64,000 nt of DNA from Roseomonas sp. AR75 (GCF_005222815.1 NZ_STGB01000006.1:434001-498000), one strand, 5' to 3'. Shown: positions 14,937 to 23,411, numbered from the stretch's first letter. The notes: a model not told the origin generated them from the sequence alone. Numbers and translations are program-made.

Positions 14937-15623
14937 ATGGACCTTTCCTCGACGATCCGCCTGGTGCTCGCGAAGCCCCACCCGGCGGGCCGCCCCTTCA
15001 TCTGGGGCGGCGCCGCCGTGGCGGTGGTCGGCGGCCTTATCCTCGGCGCCTGGCTGTTCTGGATCGCCGCCGCCTTCACCGCCTTCTGCCTCTACTTCTT
15101 CCGCGACCCGGAGCGTGTCGTGCCGAACCGGCATGGTGCCGTCGTCGCGCCGGCCGATGGCCGTATCGTCTCCGTCATGCCCGCGGTACCGCCGTCCGAG
15201 CTCGGGCTGGGAGACACGCCGCGCTGGCGCGTGGCGATCTTCCTGTCGGTGCTCGACGTGCATGTGAACCGCGCTCCGGTCGAGGGACGGATCACGCGCA
15301 TCGCCTATCGCCACGGCGCCTTCGTCAACGCCGCGATGGACAAGGCGAGCGAGGACAACGAACGCAACGCGCTGGCGATCCGCCTGCCGGACGGGCGCGA
15401 CATGGCGGTGGTGCAGATCGCCGGCCTGATCGCGCGCCGCATCGTCTGCACCGTGCGGGAGGGCGACATGGTCGCCACGGGCGAGCGCATCGGCATCATC
15501 CGCTTCGGCAGCCGCACCGACCTCTATCTGCCGGAAGGCGTGCGGCCGCTGGTCGCGGAGGGCCAGACGATGATCGGCGGCGAGACGGTGGTGGCGGAAC
15601 TGCCGCCGCTCGTGGCGCGATGA
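14937..15623 (+). CDS. psd: Phosphatidylserine decarboxylase proenzyme, short (PSD-A) type
   Basis: 228 residues, membrane-associated. It decarboxylates phosphatidylserine to phosphatidylethanolamine. A hydrophobic N-terminus (IWGGAAVAVVGGLILGAWLFW) is followed by YFFRDPERVVP, the substrate-region VLDVHVNRAPVEG, and the self-cleavage motif FGSR, whose Ser192 becomes the pyruvoyl group of the alpha chain. The short length and this motif identify the archaeal/alphaproteobacterial type, unlike the longer E. coli LGST enzyme. Start ATG 14937 is chosen by homology; an in-frame ATG at 14898 would add 13 residues. The stop overlaps the start of pssA by four bases (ATGA), so the two genes are coupled. 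Confidence 0.93.
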   Translation: MDLSSTIRLVLAKPHPAGRPFIWGGAAVAVVGGLILGAWLFWIAAAFTAFCLYFFRDPERVVPNRHGAVVAPADGRIVSVMPAVPPSELGLGDTPRWRVAIFLSVLDVHVNRAPVEGRITRIAYRHGAFVNAAMDKASEDNERNALAIRLPDGRDMAVVQIAGLIARRIVCTVREGDMVATGERIGIIRFGSRTDLYLPEGVRPLVAEGQTMIGGETVVAELPPLVAR

Positions 15624-16498
15624 GCGACCCGGCCCGCCGGCCGCAGTCGCTGCACCGCCTGCGCCGGCGCTTCCGCCCGCGCACCCGGCCGCGCTTCGAG
15701 GGGCTGAGCTTCAACCGGCTGATCCCCAACATCATGACCATGCTCGGCCTCTGCGCCGGGCTGGTGGCGATCCGCTTCGCGATCGACGGGCGCTGGCCGC
15801 AGGCCGCGGCCTTCATCGTGGTCGCGGGCGTGATCGATGGGCTGGACGGGCGCCTCGCGCGGCTGCTGAAGGCGACCAGCCGCTTCGGCGCCGAGTTCGA
15901 CAGCCTGGCCGACTTCCTCTCCTTCGGCGTGGCGCCGGCGCTGGTGCTGTATCTCTGGTCGATGAACACGGTCGGGCCGCTGGGCTTCGTGCCCTGCTTG
16001 CTCTTCGCCGTCTGCTCCTCCCTGCGGCTTGCGCGCTTCAACGCGGCGCTGGATGTCGGGCTGGAGAAGCCGAAGCCTGCCTATGCCTACAACTTCTTCA
16101 CCGGCGTGCCGGCGCCGGCCGGTGCGGGCTGTGCGCTGTTCCCGCTGTTCCTTGGCCTCGCACTGGATGAGCGCGGCTGGCATGCGACGGCGGAGGCGTT
16201 CCGCCATCCGATCCTGGTCGGCCTGGTGCTGGTGACGGTCGGCGGGCTGATGGTCAGCACGCTGCCGACCTGGTCCTTCAAGAACTTCAAGATCCGGCGC
16301 GAGATGGTGCTGCCGCTGCTGCTGGGCGTCGGGCTGTTCGTGGCGCTGCTGGTGGCCGAGCCCTGGGCGGCGCTGGCCGCGGCGGGGATCATCTATCTCG
16401 GCATGCTGCCCTTCTCCGTGCGGTCCTACCTGGCGCTGAAGGCGGAGGCGGAGGCGCTGATCGAGGACGCGCCGAAGGCGCCGGCGAACCTGCCTTGA
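15620..16498 (+). CDS. pssA: CDP-diacylglycerol-serine O-phosphatidyltransferase
   Basis: 292 residues, integral membrane protein with about eight hydrophobic segments. It makes phosphatidylserine from CDP-diacylglycerol and serine and feeds psd. The CDP-alcohol phosphotransferase signature is present: DGRLARLLKATSRFGAEFDS followed by LAD, about residues 76-98, giving the D-G-x2-A-R-x8-G-x3-D-x3-D metal and substrate site. The basic N-terminus (RPQSLHRLRRRFRPRTRPR) is typical of the alphaproteobacterial form. It begins within the psd stop (4-base ATGA overlap). Together the two genes give the complete route to phosphatidylethanolamine. Confidence 0.95.
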   Translation: MSDPARRPQSLHRLRRRFRPRTRPRFEGLSFNRLIPNIMTMLGLCAGLVAIRFAIDGRWPQAAAFIVVAGVIDGLDGRLARLLKATSRFGAEFDSLADFLSFGVAPALVLYLWSMNTVGPLGFVPCLLFAVCSSLRLARFNAALDVGLEKPKPAYAYNFFTGVPAPAGAGCALFPLFLGLALDERGWHATAEAFRHPILVGLVLVTVGGLMVSTLPTWSFKNFKIRREMVLPLLLGVGLFVALLVAEPWAALAAAGIIYLGMLPFSVRSYLALKAEAEALIEDAPKAPANLP

Positions 16499-16549
16499 CC
16501 ATGGGGCGCGCCGCCCCAGGTGCCGGGTGACGACAACGGGAAGCTCGGC

Positions 16550-16834
16550 ATGGCGCGCGCAGTCTGGAATGGCCAGGTGATCGCCGAAAGCGATCGGTTC
16601 GAACTGGTCGAGGGCAATGTCTATTTCCCGCGCGCGGCGGTGAATGCGGAGTACCTCCGGCCTTCCGCACGCAGCACCGTCTGCCCCTGGAAGGGCACCG
16701 CCAGCTACCACGACGTGGTGGTGGACGGGCAGGTGAATGCCGGCGCGGCCTGGTTCTACGCCGATCCGAAGCCGGCGGCCGCGAATATTCGCGACCACAT
16801 CGCCTTCTGGCAGGGCGTTGAGGTGGAGCGGTAG
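16550..16834 (+). CDS. DUF427 domain protein
   Basis: 94 residues. The family pattern is easily seen: ARAVWNGQVIAESD, VYFPRAAVNAEYLRPS, the CPWKGTASYHDVVVDGQ core, GAAWFYADPKPAA and IRDHIAFW. DUF427 proteins are small single-domain beta folds of unknown biochemical role, sometimes called nucleotidyltransferase-domain-like. I choose ATG 16550, preceded by GGGAAG at a good distance; a GTG at 16520 would add ten residues without conservation. It stands alone between pssA and the diheme cytochrome gene. Confidence 0.85.
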   Translation: MARAVWNGQVIAESDRFELVEGNVYFPRAAVNAEYLRPSARSTVCPWKGTASYHDVVVDGQVNAGAAWFYADPKPAAANIRDHIAFWQGVEVER

Positions 16835-16914
16835 CAGACACATCGTTGCGCTGGGCGTCGCTCTGAGGCAGCATCCTTCCCGCGCTGGCAAGGCGCTTGG
16901 GGGAGAGCGATTCC

Positions 16915-17745
16915 GTGAAACGTCTGCTGTGCGCGGCGGTGGCCGCGCTGTGGTTCGCCGCCCCCGCGGTGGCGCAGGACGCCGCGCTGCTGGAGCGCGG
17001 GCGCTATCTCGTGGAGGTCACCGCGGCCTGCGGCAACTGCCACACGCCGATGGGCCCGCAGGGTCCGATGCCCGGGCGCCACCTGGCCGGCGGTGCGGTG
17101 TTCGACGAACAGCCCTTCCGCGCCGTCGCACCGAACATCACGCCGGACCCCGAGACCGGCATCGGCCGCTGGACTGACGCGCAGGTGGCCCGCGCCATCC
17201 GCGAGGGGATCCGTCCCGACGGCACGCTGATCGGGCCACCCATGCCCTTCGCCTTCTATCGCGGCCTGTCGGACCGCGACCTGGCCGCGATGGTCGCCTA
17301 TCTCCGCACCGTCCCGCCGGTGCGCAACGCGACGGAGAAGAGCGTCTATCGCATCCCGCTCCCGCCGGCGTACGGCCCACCCGTCGCCAGCGTGCCGCCG
17401 CCGGCGGACAACGCGGTGGCGCGCGGGGCCTATCTCGCCGGGCCGGTCGCCCACTGCCTGGAATGTCACACGCCGATGGCGAACGGGCATAGCGACATGA
17501 CCCGCCTGGGCGCCGGCGGCATGGAGTTCCGCGGCCCCTGGGGCGTTTCGGTCGCCCGCAACATCACGCCCGCGGGCCTGGGAAGCTGGTCCGACGCCGA
17601 GATCGAGAAGGCGATCCGGGAGGGCGTCTCGAAGGATGGGCGGCAGCTGTTCCCGCCGATGGCCTTCTGGGCCTATCGCACCATGAGCGCGGGGGACATG
17701 CGCGACCTGATCGCCTATCTCCGCAGCATGCCCGCGCAAAGGTGA
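16915..17745 (+). CDS. Periplasmic diheme cytochrome c
   Basis: 276 residues, starting at GTG 16915, which lies eight bases after GGGGGAGAG and gives a proper signal peptide (KRLLCAAVAALWFAAPAVAQD). Two class I c-type domains follow, each with a heme site: CGNCH at residues 39-43 and CLECH at 181-185. Each is followed by NITPxxxxGxGxWxDAxxxxAIREG and a PPMxFxxYRxMS/LSD block, where the Met residues serve as axial ligands. This pattern is found in cytochrome subunits of dehydrogenases (alcohol, nicotinate or aldehyde type), but no dehydrogenase gene is adjacent, so the donor is unknown. The stop overlaps the next gene (GTGA, four bases). Confidence 0.88.
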   Translation: MKRLLCAAVAALWFAAPAVAQDAALLERGRYLVEVTAACGNCHTPMGPQGPMPGRHLAGGAVFDEQPFRAVAPNITPDPETGIGRWTDAQVARAIREGIRPDGTLIGPPMPFAFYRGLSDRDLAAMVAYLRTVPPVRNATEKSVYRIPLPPAYGPPVASVPPPADNAVARGAYLAGPVAHCLECHTPMANGHSDMTRLGAGGMEFRGPWGVSVARNITPAGLGSWSDAEIEKAIREGVSKDGRQLFPPMAFWAYRTMSAGDMRDLIAYLRSMPAQR

Positions 17746-18155
17746 GGATCCGCGGCACGCTGCCGCTGGTCGTGGCGGGCCGCGCGGTGACGATCACCGG
17801 CGGCCCGTTCGATGCCATCCCGCAGGGCGCCTTCGGCGTCTGCCTCGAGCCGGCGGCGCAGAAGGCGTGGCTGGCCGACATCGCGCTGCCCACGCCCGAT
17901 TTCGGCCTGCCCGACCCCGTGGCGCTGCGCGCGGCCGTCGCCGCCGCGCTGGCGCAATTGGAAGCCGAGCCGGGGCGGCCGCTGCATGTCGGCTGCCGCG
18001 CCGGCATCGGCCGCACTGGCCTTTTTCTCTCGTGCCTGGCGCGCGCCGCGGGGGTGGAGGGCGACGCGCTGGACTATGTCCGCCGCCACTACCTGCCGGA
18101 CGCCGCGGAGACCGAGGCGCAACAGGCTATGGCGCGGGGCTTCACCTGGCCCTGA
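17742..18155 (+). CDS. Tyrosine/dual-specificity phosphatase-like protein
   Basis: 137 residues. Residues 82-93 (HVGCRAGIGRTG) carry a Cys-x5-Arg phosphatase loop: Cys85 as the nucleophile and Arg91 as the phosphate binder, followed by Thr92-Gly93. The His normally just before the Cys is two positions further upstream (H-V-G-C), and no clear general-acid Asp motif can be fixed, although LPTPDFGLPDP (about 49-59) is a candidate. Most likely a small protein-tyrosine-phosphatase-superfamily enzyme; substrate unknown. The GTG start lies in the stop of the diheme cytochrome gene (GTGA), implying translational coupling. Confidence 0.7.
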   Translation: MRIRGTLPLVVAGRAVTITGGPFDAIPQGAFGVCLEPAAQKAWLADIALPTPDFGLPDPVALRAAVAAALAQLEAEPGRPLHVGCRAGIGRTGLFLSCLARAAGVEGDALDYVRRHYLPDAAETEAQQAMARGFTWP

Positions 18156-19062
18156 GCCAGGCGAGCGCGCGGCCGTCGATCACCAGCAGCCCCAGCGCGA
18201 TCACCGCCATGCCCGCGAAATGCCGCGCGGCCAGCGTCTCGTCCAGAAGCTGCGTGCCGAGCAGCAGCGCCGTCACCGGCACGAGCAGCGTCACCAGCAT
18301 CGCATTCGTTGCGCCGGCCCGCGCGATCAGCGTGTAGAACATCCAGTAGGCCAGCGCGGTCGAGAACAGCCCGAAGCCGACCAATGCGATCACAGCAGCC
18401 TGCGGCGGCGCGGCGAGCGTCCAGGGCTGGTCGAACAGCAGCACCAGCGGCAGCATGATCAACGTGGAGGCGGCGCATTGCCCGGTCGCGGCCGGCAGCG
18501 GCGCCAGCCCCGCCCGCTTCACCCGCCGCGCCCAGACCCCCGACAGCCCGTAGGAAAGGCAGGCGCCGAGCGACAGCACGATGCCCAGCAGCTCCGCGCC
18601 ATGCCCCGCCGTGAAGGCGGCCGGCCCGGCCAGGATCGCCACGCCGACCAGCCCCGTCAGCGCGCCGCCGAGCCGGTTCGGCGTGAGCTTCTCGTCCGTG
18701 GTCAGCCAGTGTGCGCAGAGCACGGCAAAGACCGGCGTCGCCGCGTTCACCACGGCGGCGAGGCCGGAGGGAATGTAGCGCTGGCCCATGATGATCAGCG
18801 CGAAGGGCACGGCGTTGTTGAGCAGGCCCATCCCGGCGCAGGCCAGCCATTGCGCGCGTCCGCGCGGCAATTCCATGCCGAGCAGCCGGCAGGCGAGCGC
18901 CAGCGCCGCGGCCGCGATGGCGACGCGCGCGAGCACGATGGTGAAGGGCGGGAAGCCCGTCAGCGCGACCGCGGCGAAGAAGAAGGAGGCACCCCAGACC
19001 AGCGAGAGCGCCAGCAGCAGCCCCCACTGCCGCGGCGTCATCGGACCCGGCATGGATCGCAT
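18142..19062 (-). CDS. DMT superfamily (EamA) transporter
   Basis: 306 residues with ten predicted transmembrane helices in two EamA repeats (about 8-140 and 150-290). Typical segments are LLLALSLVWGASFFFAAVAL, GLLNNAVPFALIIMGQRYIP, LAAVVNAATPVFAVLCAHWL and VTLLVPVTALLLGTQLLDE. Such proteins usually export amino acids or metabolites; the substrate here is unknown. Three in-frame ATGs (19062, 19053, 19041) lie before the first helix and no RBS settles the choice. The 3' end overlaps the phosphatase-like gene on the other strand by 14 bases. Upstream lies a palindromic repeat element (19160-19289). Confidence 0.88.
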   Translation of the reverse strand: MRSMPGPMTPRQWGLLLALSLVWGASFFFAAVALTGFPPFTIVLARVAIAAAALALACRLLGMELPRGRAQWLACAGMGLLNNAVPFALIIMGQRYIPSGLAAVVNAATPVFAVLCAHWLTTDEKLTPNRLGGALTGLVGVAILAGPAAFTAGHGAELLGIVLSLGACLSYGLSGVWARRVKRAGLAPLPAATGQCAASTLIMLPLVLLFDQPWTLAAPPQAAVIALVGFGLFSTALAYWMFYTLIARAGATNAMLVTLLVPVTALLLGTQLLDETLAARHFAGMAVIALGLLVIDGRALAWLRAR

Positions 19063-19159
19063 CTGCGCCCGATTGGCCGTCGCCCGCCATCCGGTGGTTG
19101 CGCGCGTCTGGCATGTGCCAGAGTGGCCGACCCGGATGCATGACGACTGTCGGTCGTGC

Positions 19160-19289
19160 CCTCACCCACCCTCGCTGCGCGAGGGTCCCCCCTCTCCCGT
19201 TGTCACGGGAGAGGGCCAGCTTCGGCGCGACACGCTTGCCTCGTTCTCCCTCTCCACCCGCAGGGGGGAGAGGGTCGGGGTGAGGGGGG
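19160..19289. repeat. Paired palindromic intergenic element, copy 1 (divergent form)
   Basis: About 130 bp with two half-sites in inverted orientation. The left part begins CCCTCACCCACCCTC and holds hairpins TCGCTGCGCGA and CTCTCCCGTTGTCACGGGAGAG. The right part runs CTCCCTCTCCACC...GGGGGGAGAGGGTCGGGGTGAGGGG. It belongs to the same family as the elements at 46721, 51554 and 61138 but is more diverged. It lies between the DMT transporter start and the end of the UbiH-like hydroxylase gene. The 19063-19314 gap holds no supported gene. Confidence 0.8.
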
Positions 19290-19314
19290 CGCGCAGGATG
19301 ATGCGATGCCCGCT

Positions 19315-20493
19315 CTACCGCGCCGGCGTCGCTTCCATCAGCTGCGCCGTCACCAGCCGCCGCACCGGCGACAGCGCGGCGCCGAGCCGCAGCACTGCGC
19401 CGCGCAGCGCCCGCGCCGGCGCGCGATCATCGGTGTAGAGACTCGCGATGGTGTTCGTCGCCGCATAGAGCGGGAACGTCGCGCGGCGATGCGCCATCTC
19501 GTAGCGCAGCAGCCCGCCGGGATCGGCGATGTCGCGCCGGCGCGCGAGCGCGGCCCGCACCTGCTCCGCCAGGCGCTGCGCGCCGGCCAGGCCGAAGTTG
19601 AAGCCGTGCGCGGTGACGGGATGCATGCCCACCGCCGCATCGCCGATCAGCGCGAAGCGCGTGCCGACGAAGCGCATCGCATAGGTCGTCACCAGGGGAT
19701 AGGCGTGCCGCGTGCCCGCGAGCGTCAGCGCGCCCCAGCGCGCATCCGTCCGGCGCGTCACATCGGCACCGAAGGCTTCGGGGGTCACCTCCATGAGGTC
19801 CGCAATCTCCCGCGCCGACAGCGTCAGCACGATGGAGGAGACATCGCCGCGCAAGGGCAGCATCGCCACCGTCTGCCCGCGCCCGAACCACTCCGTCGCG
19901 ATGCCGTCATGCGGCTTCTCATGCGCGACGCGCGCCACCAGCATGGACTTGCCGAAGTCGCGCATGCGCGCCGCAATGCCCATCTGGCGACGCGCTTCCG
20001 ACATGCGCGTATCCGCGGCGACGATCAGCCGCGCGCGGATCTCCCGCCCATCCGCCAGCGTCAGCGTGCCGCCGCGCGGCGCGGTGCGCACCGCGGTCAC
20101 CGCCACGCCCGCGATCAGCGTCGCGCAGCCTTCGGCCTGCACGCTGTCGAACAACGCCTTCCGGATCAGGTGATTCGGCACGAGCATCCCGAGCGGCGTC
20201 TCGCCGGGCGGCGCGAAGTCCAGCACGAAGGGCGAGGCGCCGTCCTGCACGCGCGCGCGCTTCAGCGGCGCCATCTGCTCCTTCGGGATGCGGTCCCAGG
20301 CGCCGATCTCGTCCAGGATCTCCTGCGAGTGATGCGTCAGCGCGATCTCGCGCCCGTCGAAGGCAGGCTCGGCCAGCGCGGCTTCCGGCGCGCGTTCCAC
20401 CAGCACCACGGACAGGCCGCTGCCGGCCAGCAGCCGCGCGAAGGACAGGCCCGCCGGGCCGGCGCCGATCACCGCGATGTCGCAATCCTGCAT
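19315..20493 (-). CDS. UbiH/UbiF/COQ6-type FAD-dependent hydroxylase
   Basis: 392 residues. An N-terminal FAD-binding Rossmann motif (CDIAVIGAGPAGLSFARLLA) is followed by DGREIALTHHSQEILDEIGAWD, a family hallmark, and a second FAD motif (FVGTRFALIGDAAVGMHPVTAHGFNFGLAG) near residue 290. Enzymes of this family hydroxylate the ubiquinone ring; some alphaproteobacterial forms (UbiL, UbiM) are variants, and I cannot choose among them. ATG 20493 is 17 bases after the stop of the CaiB-type CoA-transferase gene on the same strand, so it may be transcribed with the CoA-transferase operon, although ubiquinone synthesis does not explain that operon. Confidence 0.82.
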   Translation of the reverse strand: MQDCDIAVIGAGPAGLSFARLLAGSGLSVVLVERAPEAALAEPAFDGREIALTHHSQEILDEIGAWDRIPKEQMAPLKRARVQDGASPFVLDFAPPGETPLGMLVPNHLIRKALFDSVQAEGCATLIAGVAVTAVRTAPRGGTLTLADGREIRARLIVAADTRMSEARRQMGIAARMRDFGKSMLVARVAHEKPHDGIATEWFGRGQTVAMLPLRGDVSSIVLTLSAREIADLMEVTPEAFGADVTRRTDARWGALTLAGTRHAYPLVTTYAMRFVGTRFALIGDAAVGMHPVTAHGFNFGLAGAQRLAEQVRAALARRRDIADPGGLLRYEMAHRRATFPLYAATNTIASLYTDDRAPARALRGAVLRLGAALSPVRRLVTAQLMEATPAR

Positions 20494-20510
20494 GGCCCGC
20501 TGCCTTCCGT

Positions 20511-21743
20511 TCAACGTTGCGCCGTCACCACCACGCCCGCGGCCTCGAGCTCCGCGATCTCCGCCTCGGAGAAGCCATGCGCCGCCAGGATGTCCGTGCC
20601 GTGCTCGTTGAAGCGTGGCGGGACGCTGCGTGCGCCGCCGGGCGTGCGGCTCATCTTGATCGGCGTGCCGAGGCCGCGGAACCAGTCGAGCTCCGCCACC
20701 ATGCCGCGATGCGCGGTGTGCGGCGCGGCCATCGCCTCGTCCACGAACAGCACGGGGCCCGCCGGCAGGCCGGCGCGCAGCATGCGGTCGCACAGCGCAT
20801 GCCCATCCTCGCTCGCCAGGCGTTCGTCCAGCAGCGCGTTCAGCGCCGCGCGGTTCTCCACGCGCAGCGCGTTGGTCGCGAAGCGCGGGTCCGCCACGAG
20901 GTGCTGAAGCTGGAGAAACTCGCAGAATTTCCGCCAGGCAGGCTCGTTGCCGCAGGCGACGAAGATCTCGCAGGTCTTCGTCGCGAACTTCGAGTAGGGG
21001 CTGATGTTCGGATGCGGGTTGCCCAGCGCCTTCGGCCGCTTGCCGTTCAGGAAGTAGTTGGCCGCCTGCGGGTGCAGCAGCGCCATGCCGCAATCATGCA
21101 GCGACATGTCGAGGAACTGCCCCTTGCCGCTGCGCGTGCGCTCGTTCAGCGCCATCAGGATGGCGATCGTCGAATAGAGCCCGGTGGCGAGATCCACGAT
21201 CGGCGTGCCCATGCGCAGCGGCCCGGTGGTGTCGTCGCCATTGATGGACATCAGCCCGACCATCGCCTGGATCACCGCGTCGTAGCCCGGCAGCGCGCCG
21301 AGCGGCCCGTCGCCGCCGAAGCCGGAGACGCGGCAATGGATCAGGCCGGGAAAGCGCTTGGACAGCACATCGGCATAGCCGATGCCCCACTTCTCCATGC
21401 TGCCCGGCTTGTAGTTCTCCACCAGCACATCCGCGCCTTCCAGCAGGCGCAGCAGCACCGCGCGGCCTTCCGGCTTGGAGAGATCGAGCGCCAGCGCCTT
21501 CTTGTTGCGGTTCACGCCGATGAAATAGCTGGCATCGGCCTCGTGGAAAGGGGGACCCCAGCCGCGCGTCTCGTCGCCCTGCGGCGGCTCGATCTTGATC
21601 ACCTCCGCGCCGTGGTCCGAGAGGATCATCGTGCAATAGGGGCCGCCCAGCACGCGCGTCAGGTCGATCACCTTCAGCCCGGCCAGCGAACCGGGCGAGG
21701 TCGCGAGCCCCTTGCCCTCGGTCATCGGGATCGCGTCGGTCAT
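20511..21743 (-). CDS. Family III (CaiB/BaiF) CoA transferase
   Basis: 410 residues. Family III CoA transferases move CoA between acids through mixed-anhydride chemistry on an Asp. Motifs: LKVIDLTRVLGGPYCTMILSD and AEVIKIEPPQGDETR at the N-terminus, VNRNKKALALDLSKPEG, YDAVIQAMVGLMSING and the catalytic-site segment near GTPIVDLATGLYSTIAILMAL, where the conserved Asp is seen. Substrates are not predictable. The ATG at 21743 overlaps the stop of the upstream CoA-transferase subunit B gene by four bases. Two types of CoA transferase in a single operon suggest sequential activation and transfer of a carboxylic acid. Confidence 0.92.
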   Translation of the reverse strand: MTDAIPMTEGKGLATSPGSLAGLKVIDLTRVLGGPYCTMILSDHGAEVIKIEPPQGDETRGWGPPFHEADASYFIGVNRNKKALALDLSKPEGRAVLLRLLEGADVLVENYKPGSMEKWGIGYADVLSKRFPGLIHCRVSGFGGDGPLGALPGYDAVIQAMVGLMSINGDDTTGPLRMGTPIVDLATGLYSTIAILMALNERTRSGKGQFLDMSLHDCGMALLHPQAANYFLNGKRPKALGNPHPNISPYSKFATKTCEIFVACGNEPAWRKFCEFLQLQHLVADPRFATNALRVENRAALNALLDERLASEDGHALCDRMLRAGLPAGPVLFVDEAMAAPHTAHRGMVAELDWFRGLGTPIKMSRTPGGARSVPPRFNEHGTDILAAHGFSEAEIAELEAAGVVVTAQR

Positions 21744-22489
21744 GCGGCCAGTCTCCTGTTGAACACGCGCGCGCAGAATTCCGGGTAGGTCTCGAGCATC
21801 CCGTCGCAGACCGGGCCGCGCAGCAACGCCAGTTCCTGCTCGGTCGGGTCCGGCGTCTCCGGCACTGCGTCTGCCACGTCGAAATCGAAGCCGGTCTGCG
21901 CGCGGATGGACTGCACGGTCTCGCCGGGATGCACGCTTTCCAGCGCGAAGCGCGCGCGCGCCGCGTCGAAGCGGAACACGCAGCGCCCGGTCACCAGCGC
22001 CTGCGCCATGCCGCGGCGGAACACGCCGGGTGGCGAGACTCCGGGTGCGGAGATCATGTCCACCTTTTCCACCAGCACGCGCGGGGAATGTTCCTCGCGG
22101 AACAGGATGGTGCGGCCGGTCATCATGTACATGAAGGCGCTGCCGAAGCTGCCGGGGAAGCGCGCTGCGGTGCCGGGCCATTCGCCGGTGCCGAGCAGGT
22201 TGATGTTCGCCTGCCCGTCGATCTGCCCGCCGCCAAGAAAGAAGAGATCCACGCGGCCCTGGCCGGTGAGGTCGAACAGCTCCCGCCCGCCCTCGGTGAA
22301 GGGATTGCCGCGCGGGCGCGTCAGCAGCGAGATGCGCAGCGGATTGCCCATCGCCTTCACCAGCAGGCAGGCGGCGGCCGGGATGGCGGAGGCATTGCCC
22401 ACCGCCGCATGCCGCACCGGCGGCGCCGACGGGTCCAGGATCAGCCGCGCGACGGCGGTGGCCAGGCGTTCCTCGGGGCGGATGGTCAT
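21740..22489 (-). CDS. CoA transferase subunit B (family I, IpdB-like)
   Basis: 249 residues. Features of the beta subunit of two-subunit CoA transferases are seen: RHAAVGNASAIPAAACLLVKA, FDLTGQGRVDLFFLGGGQID, GQANINLLGTGEWPG, then MMTGRTILFREEHSPRVLVEKVD. The similarity is closest to IpdB/CatJ-like subunits acting on ring-cleavage or dicarboxylic acids. The usual catalytic Glu is expected in this subunit; I cannot fix it with certainty. Start ATG 22489 and end 21740 overlap both neighbours by four bases (ATGA), so all three genes are translationally coupled. Confidence 0.85.
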   Translation of the reverse strand: MTIRPEERLATAVARLILDPSAPPVRHAAVGNASAIPAAACLLVKAMGNPLRISLLTRPRGNPFTEGGRELFDLTGQGRVDLFFLGGGQIDGQANINLLGTGEWPGTAARFPGSFGSAFMYMMTGRTILFREEHSPRVLVEKVDMISAPGVSPPGVFRRGMAQALVTGRCVFRFDAARARFALESVHPGETVQSIRAQTGFDFDVADAVPETPDPTEQELALLRGPVCDGMLETYPEFCARVFNRRLAA

Positions 22490-23310
22490 TCCGCGGCCTC
22501 CGCGCGGGGCGCCAGCACGTAGCGGTCGAGGTATTCGCGGAACCCGGCCTCGGTCTTCGCCAGCCGCGCATACTCTGCGTAATGCGCGATGTCGGCGGAT
22601 CGCTCGTCCAGCAGCCCGCTCGGCCAGCTTCCGCGCGCGGCAACAGCGACCGCATCGATATAGGTGGCGGAGATGCAACCCGGCGCCAGGCGCTCATCCT
22701 CCAGCATGTTGCCGGGCACCATGCGCTCCACCGTGACGATGCTGCGCAGCGCGGCATGGGCGATGGTCGCCACCTCCCTCCGGCGGCCGACCCAGACATT
22801 GCCTTCCTCGTCGGCCATCGCGGCGTGGAAGGCGGCGATGTCCGGGCGGATGGCGGGCACCAGCAGGATCTGGTCCTCGGTGTCCGCGAAGGGGTTCTGC
22901 ACCACCTTCCAGTCCGGGCGATGCGCCAGGATGTCGCTGCCGATCACCCCGCGCAGCGGCATGAAGGGCACGCCTTTCTCAGCCGCCTGCAGCGCCGTAT
23001 GGATGGCGGGGCAGGTGGCGTCGCGCATGCGGATGCGCCCGGCGCGGACGGCCGCGGTGAAGCAGGGGGCGAAGCCGGCCTCGCCCAGCGTCACCGCGCT
23101 GGATTCGACCTCCGCCACGCAGCCGGCGCCGACCAGCAGGTCGGCGACATAGCCCGTGATGGGCACGCCCAGCACCCGCAGGCCCTTCGCCCCGCGCCGC
23201 ACCAGGGCATGGCCCAGCGCGCAGGGCGGCAGGGAGTAGTCCGGCGGCACGGCAATCAACGCGCCATCCGGCACGGTCGCGGCCAGCGCATCGGCATTCG
23301 CCAGGAACAT
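22486..23310 (-). CDS. CoA transferase subunit A (family I, IpdA-like)
   Basis: 274 residues, the alpha partner of the subunit encoded next. The N-terminal DGALIAVPPDYSLPPCALGHALVRRG stands where the usual SGSGFG-type glycine loop lies. Further motifs are RVLGVPITGYVADLLVGAGC, GFAPCFTAAVRAG, RGVIGSDILAHRPDWKVVQNPF and EEGNVWVGRRRE. The latter resembles the conserved 'D.DGNV' region of the CoA-transferase alpha family. ATG 23310 is preceded by GGAGGGAAGC, the best RBS of the operon, so this is the first gene. The order is subunit A, subunit B, CaiB-type transferase, then FAD hydroxylase. Confidence 0.82.
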   Translation of the reverse strand: MFLANADALAATVPDGALIAVPPDYSLPPCALGHALVRRGAKGLRVLGVPITGYVADLLVGAGCVAEVESSAVTLGEAGFAPCFTAAVRAGRIRMRDATCPAIHTALQAAEKGVPFMPLRGVIGSDILAHRPDWKVVQNPFADTEDQILLVPAIRPDIAAFHAAMADEEGNVWVGRRREVATIAHAALRSIVTVERMVPGNMLEDERLAPGCISATYIDAVAVAARGSWPSGLLDERSADIAHYAEYARLAKTEAGFREYLDRYVLAPRAEAAE

Positions 23311-23411
23311 GCTTCCCTCCTTCGCCGACCCTACCTAATGGCTTGGCGAGGCAGCGCGAAGGGGGAAGGGCGCCGGTTCGCCCGGCGCGGGGCGCATGCT
23401 AGCCTCGGGCC

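Noticed and set aside
15524..16891. Minus-strand frame (455 residues) across psd, pssA and DUF427
   Set aside because: It is antisense to three recognisable genes and contains low-complexity His/Arg/Gln segments without motif.
19063..19314. A short gene between the DMT transporter and the UbiH-like gene
   Set aside because: The gap is filled with the palindromic element and no frame has a credible RBS or homology.
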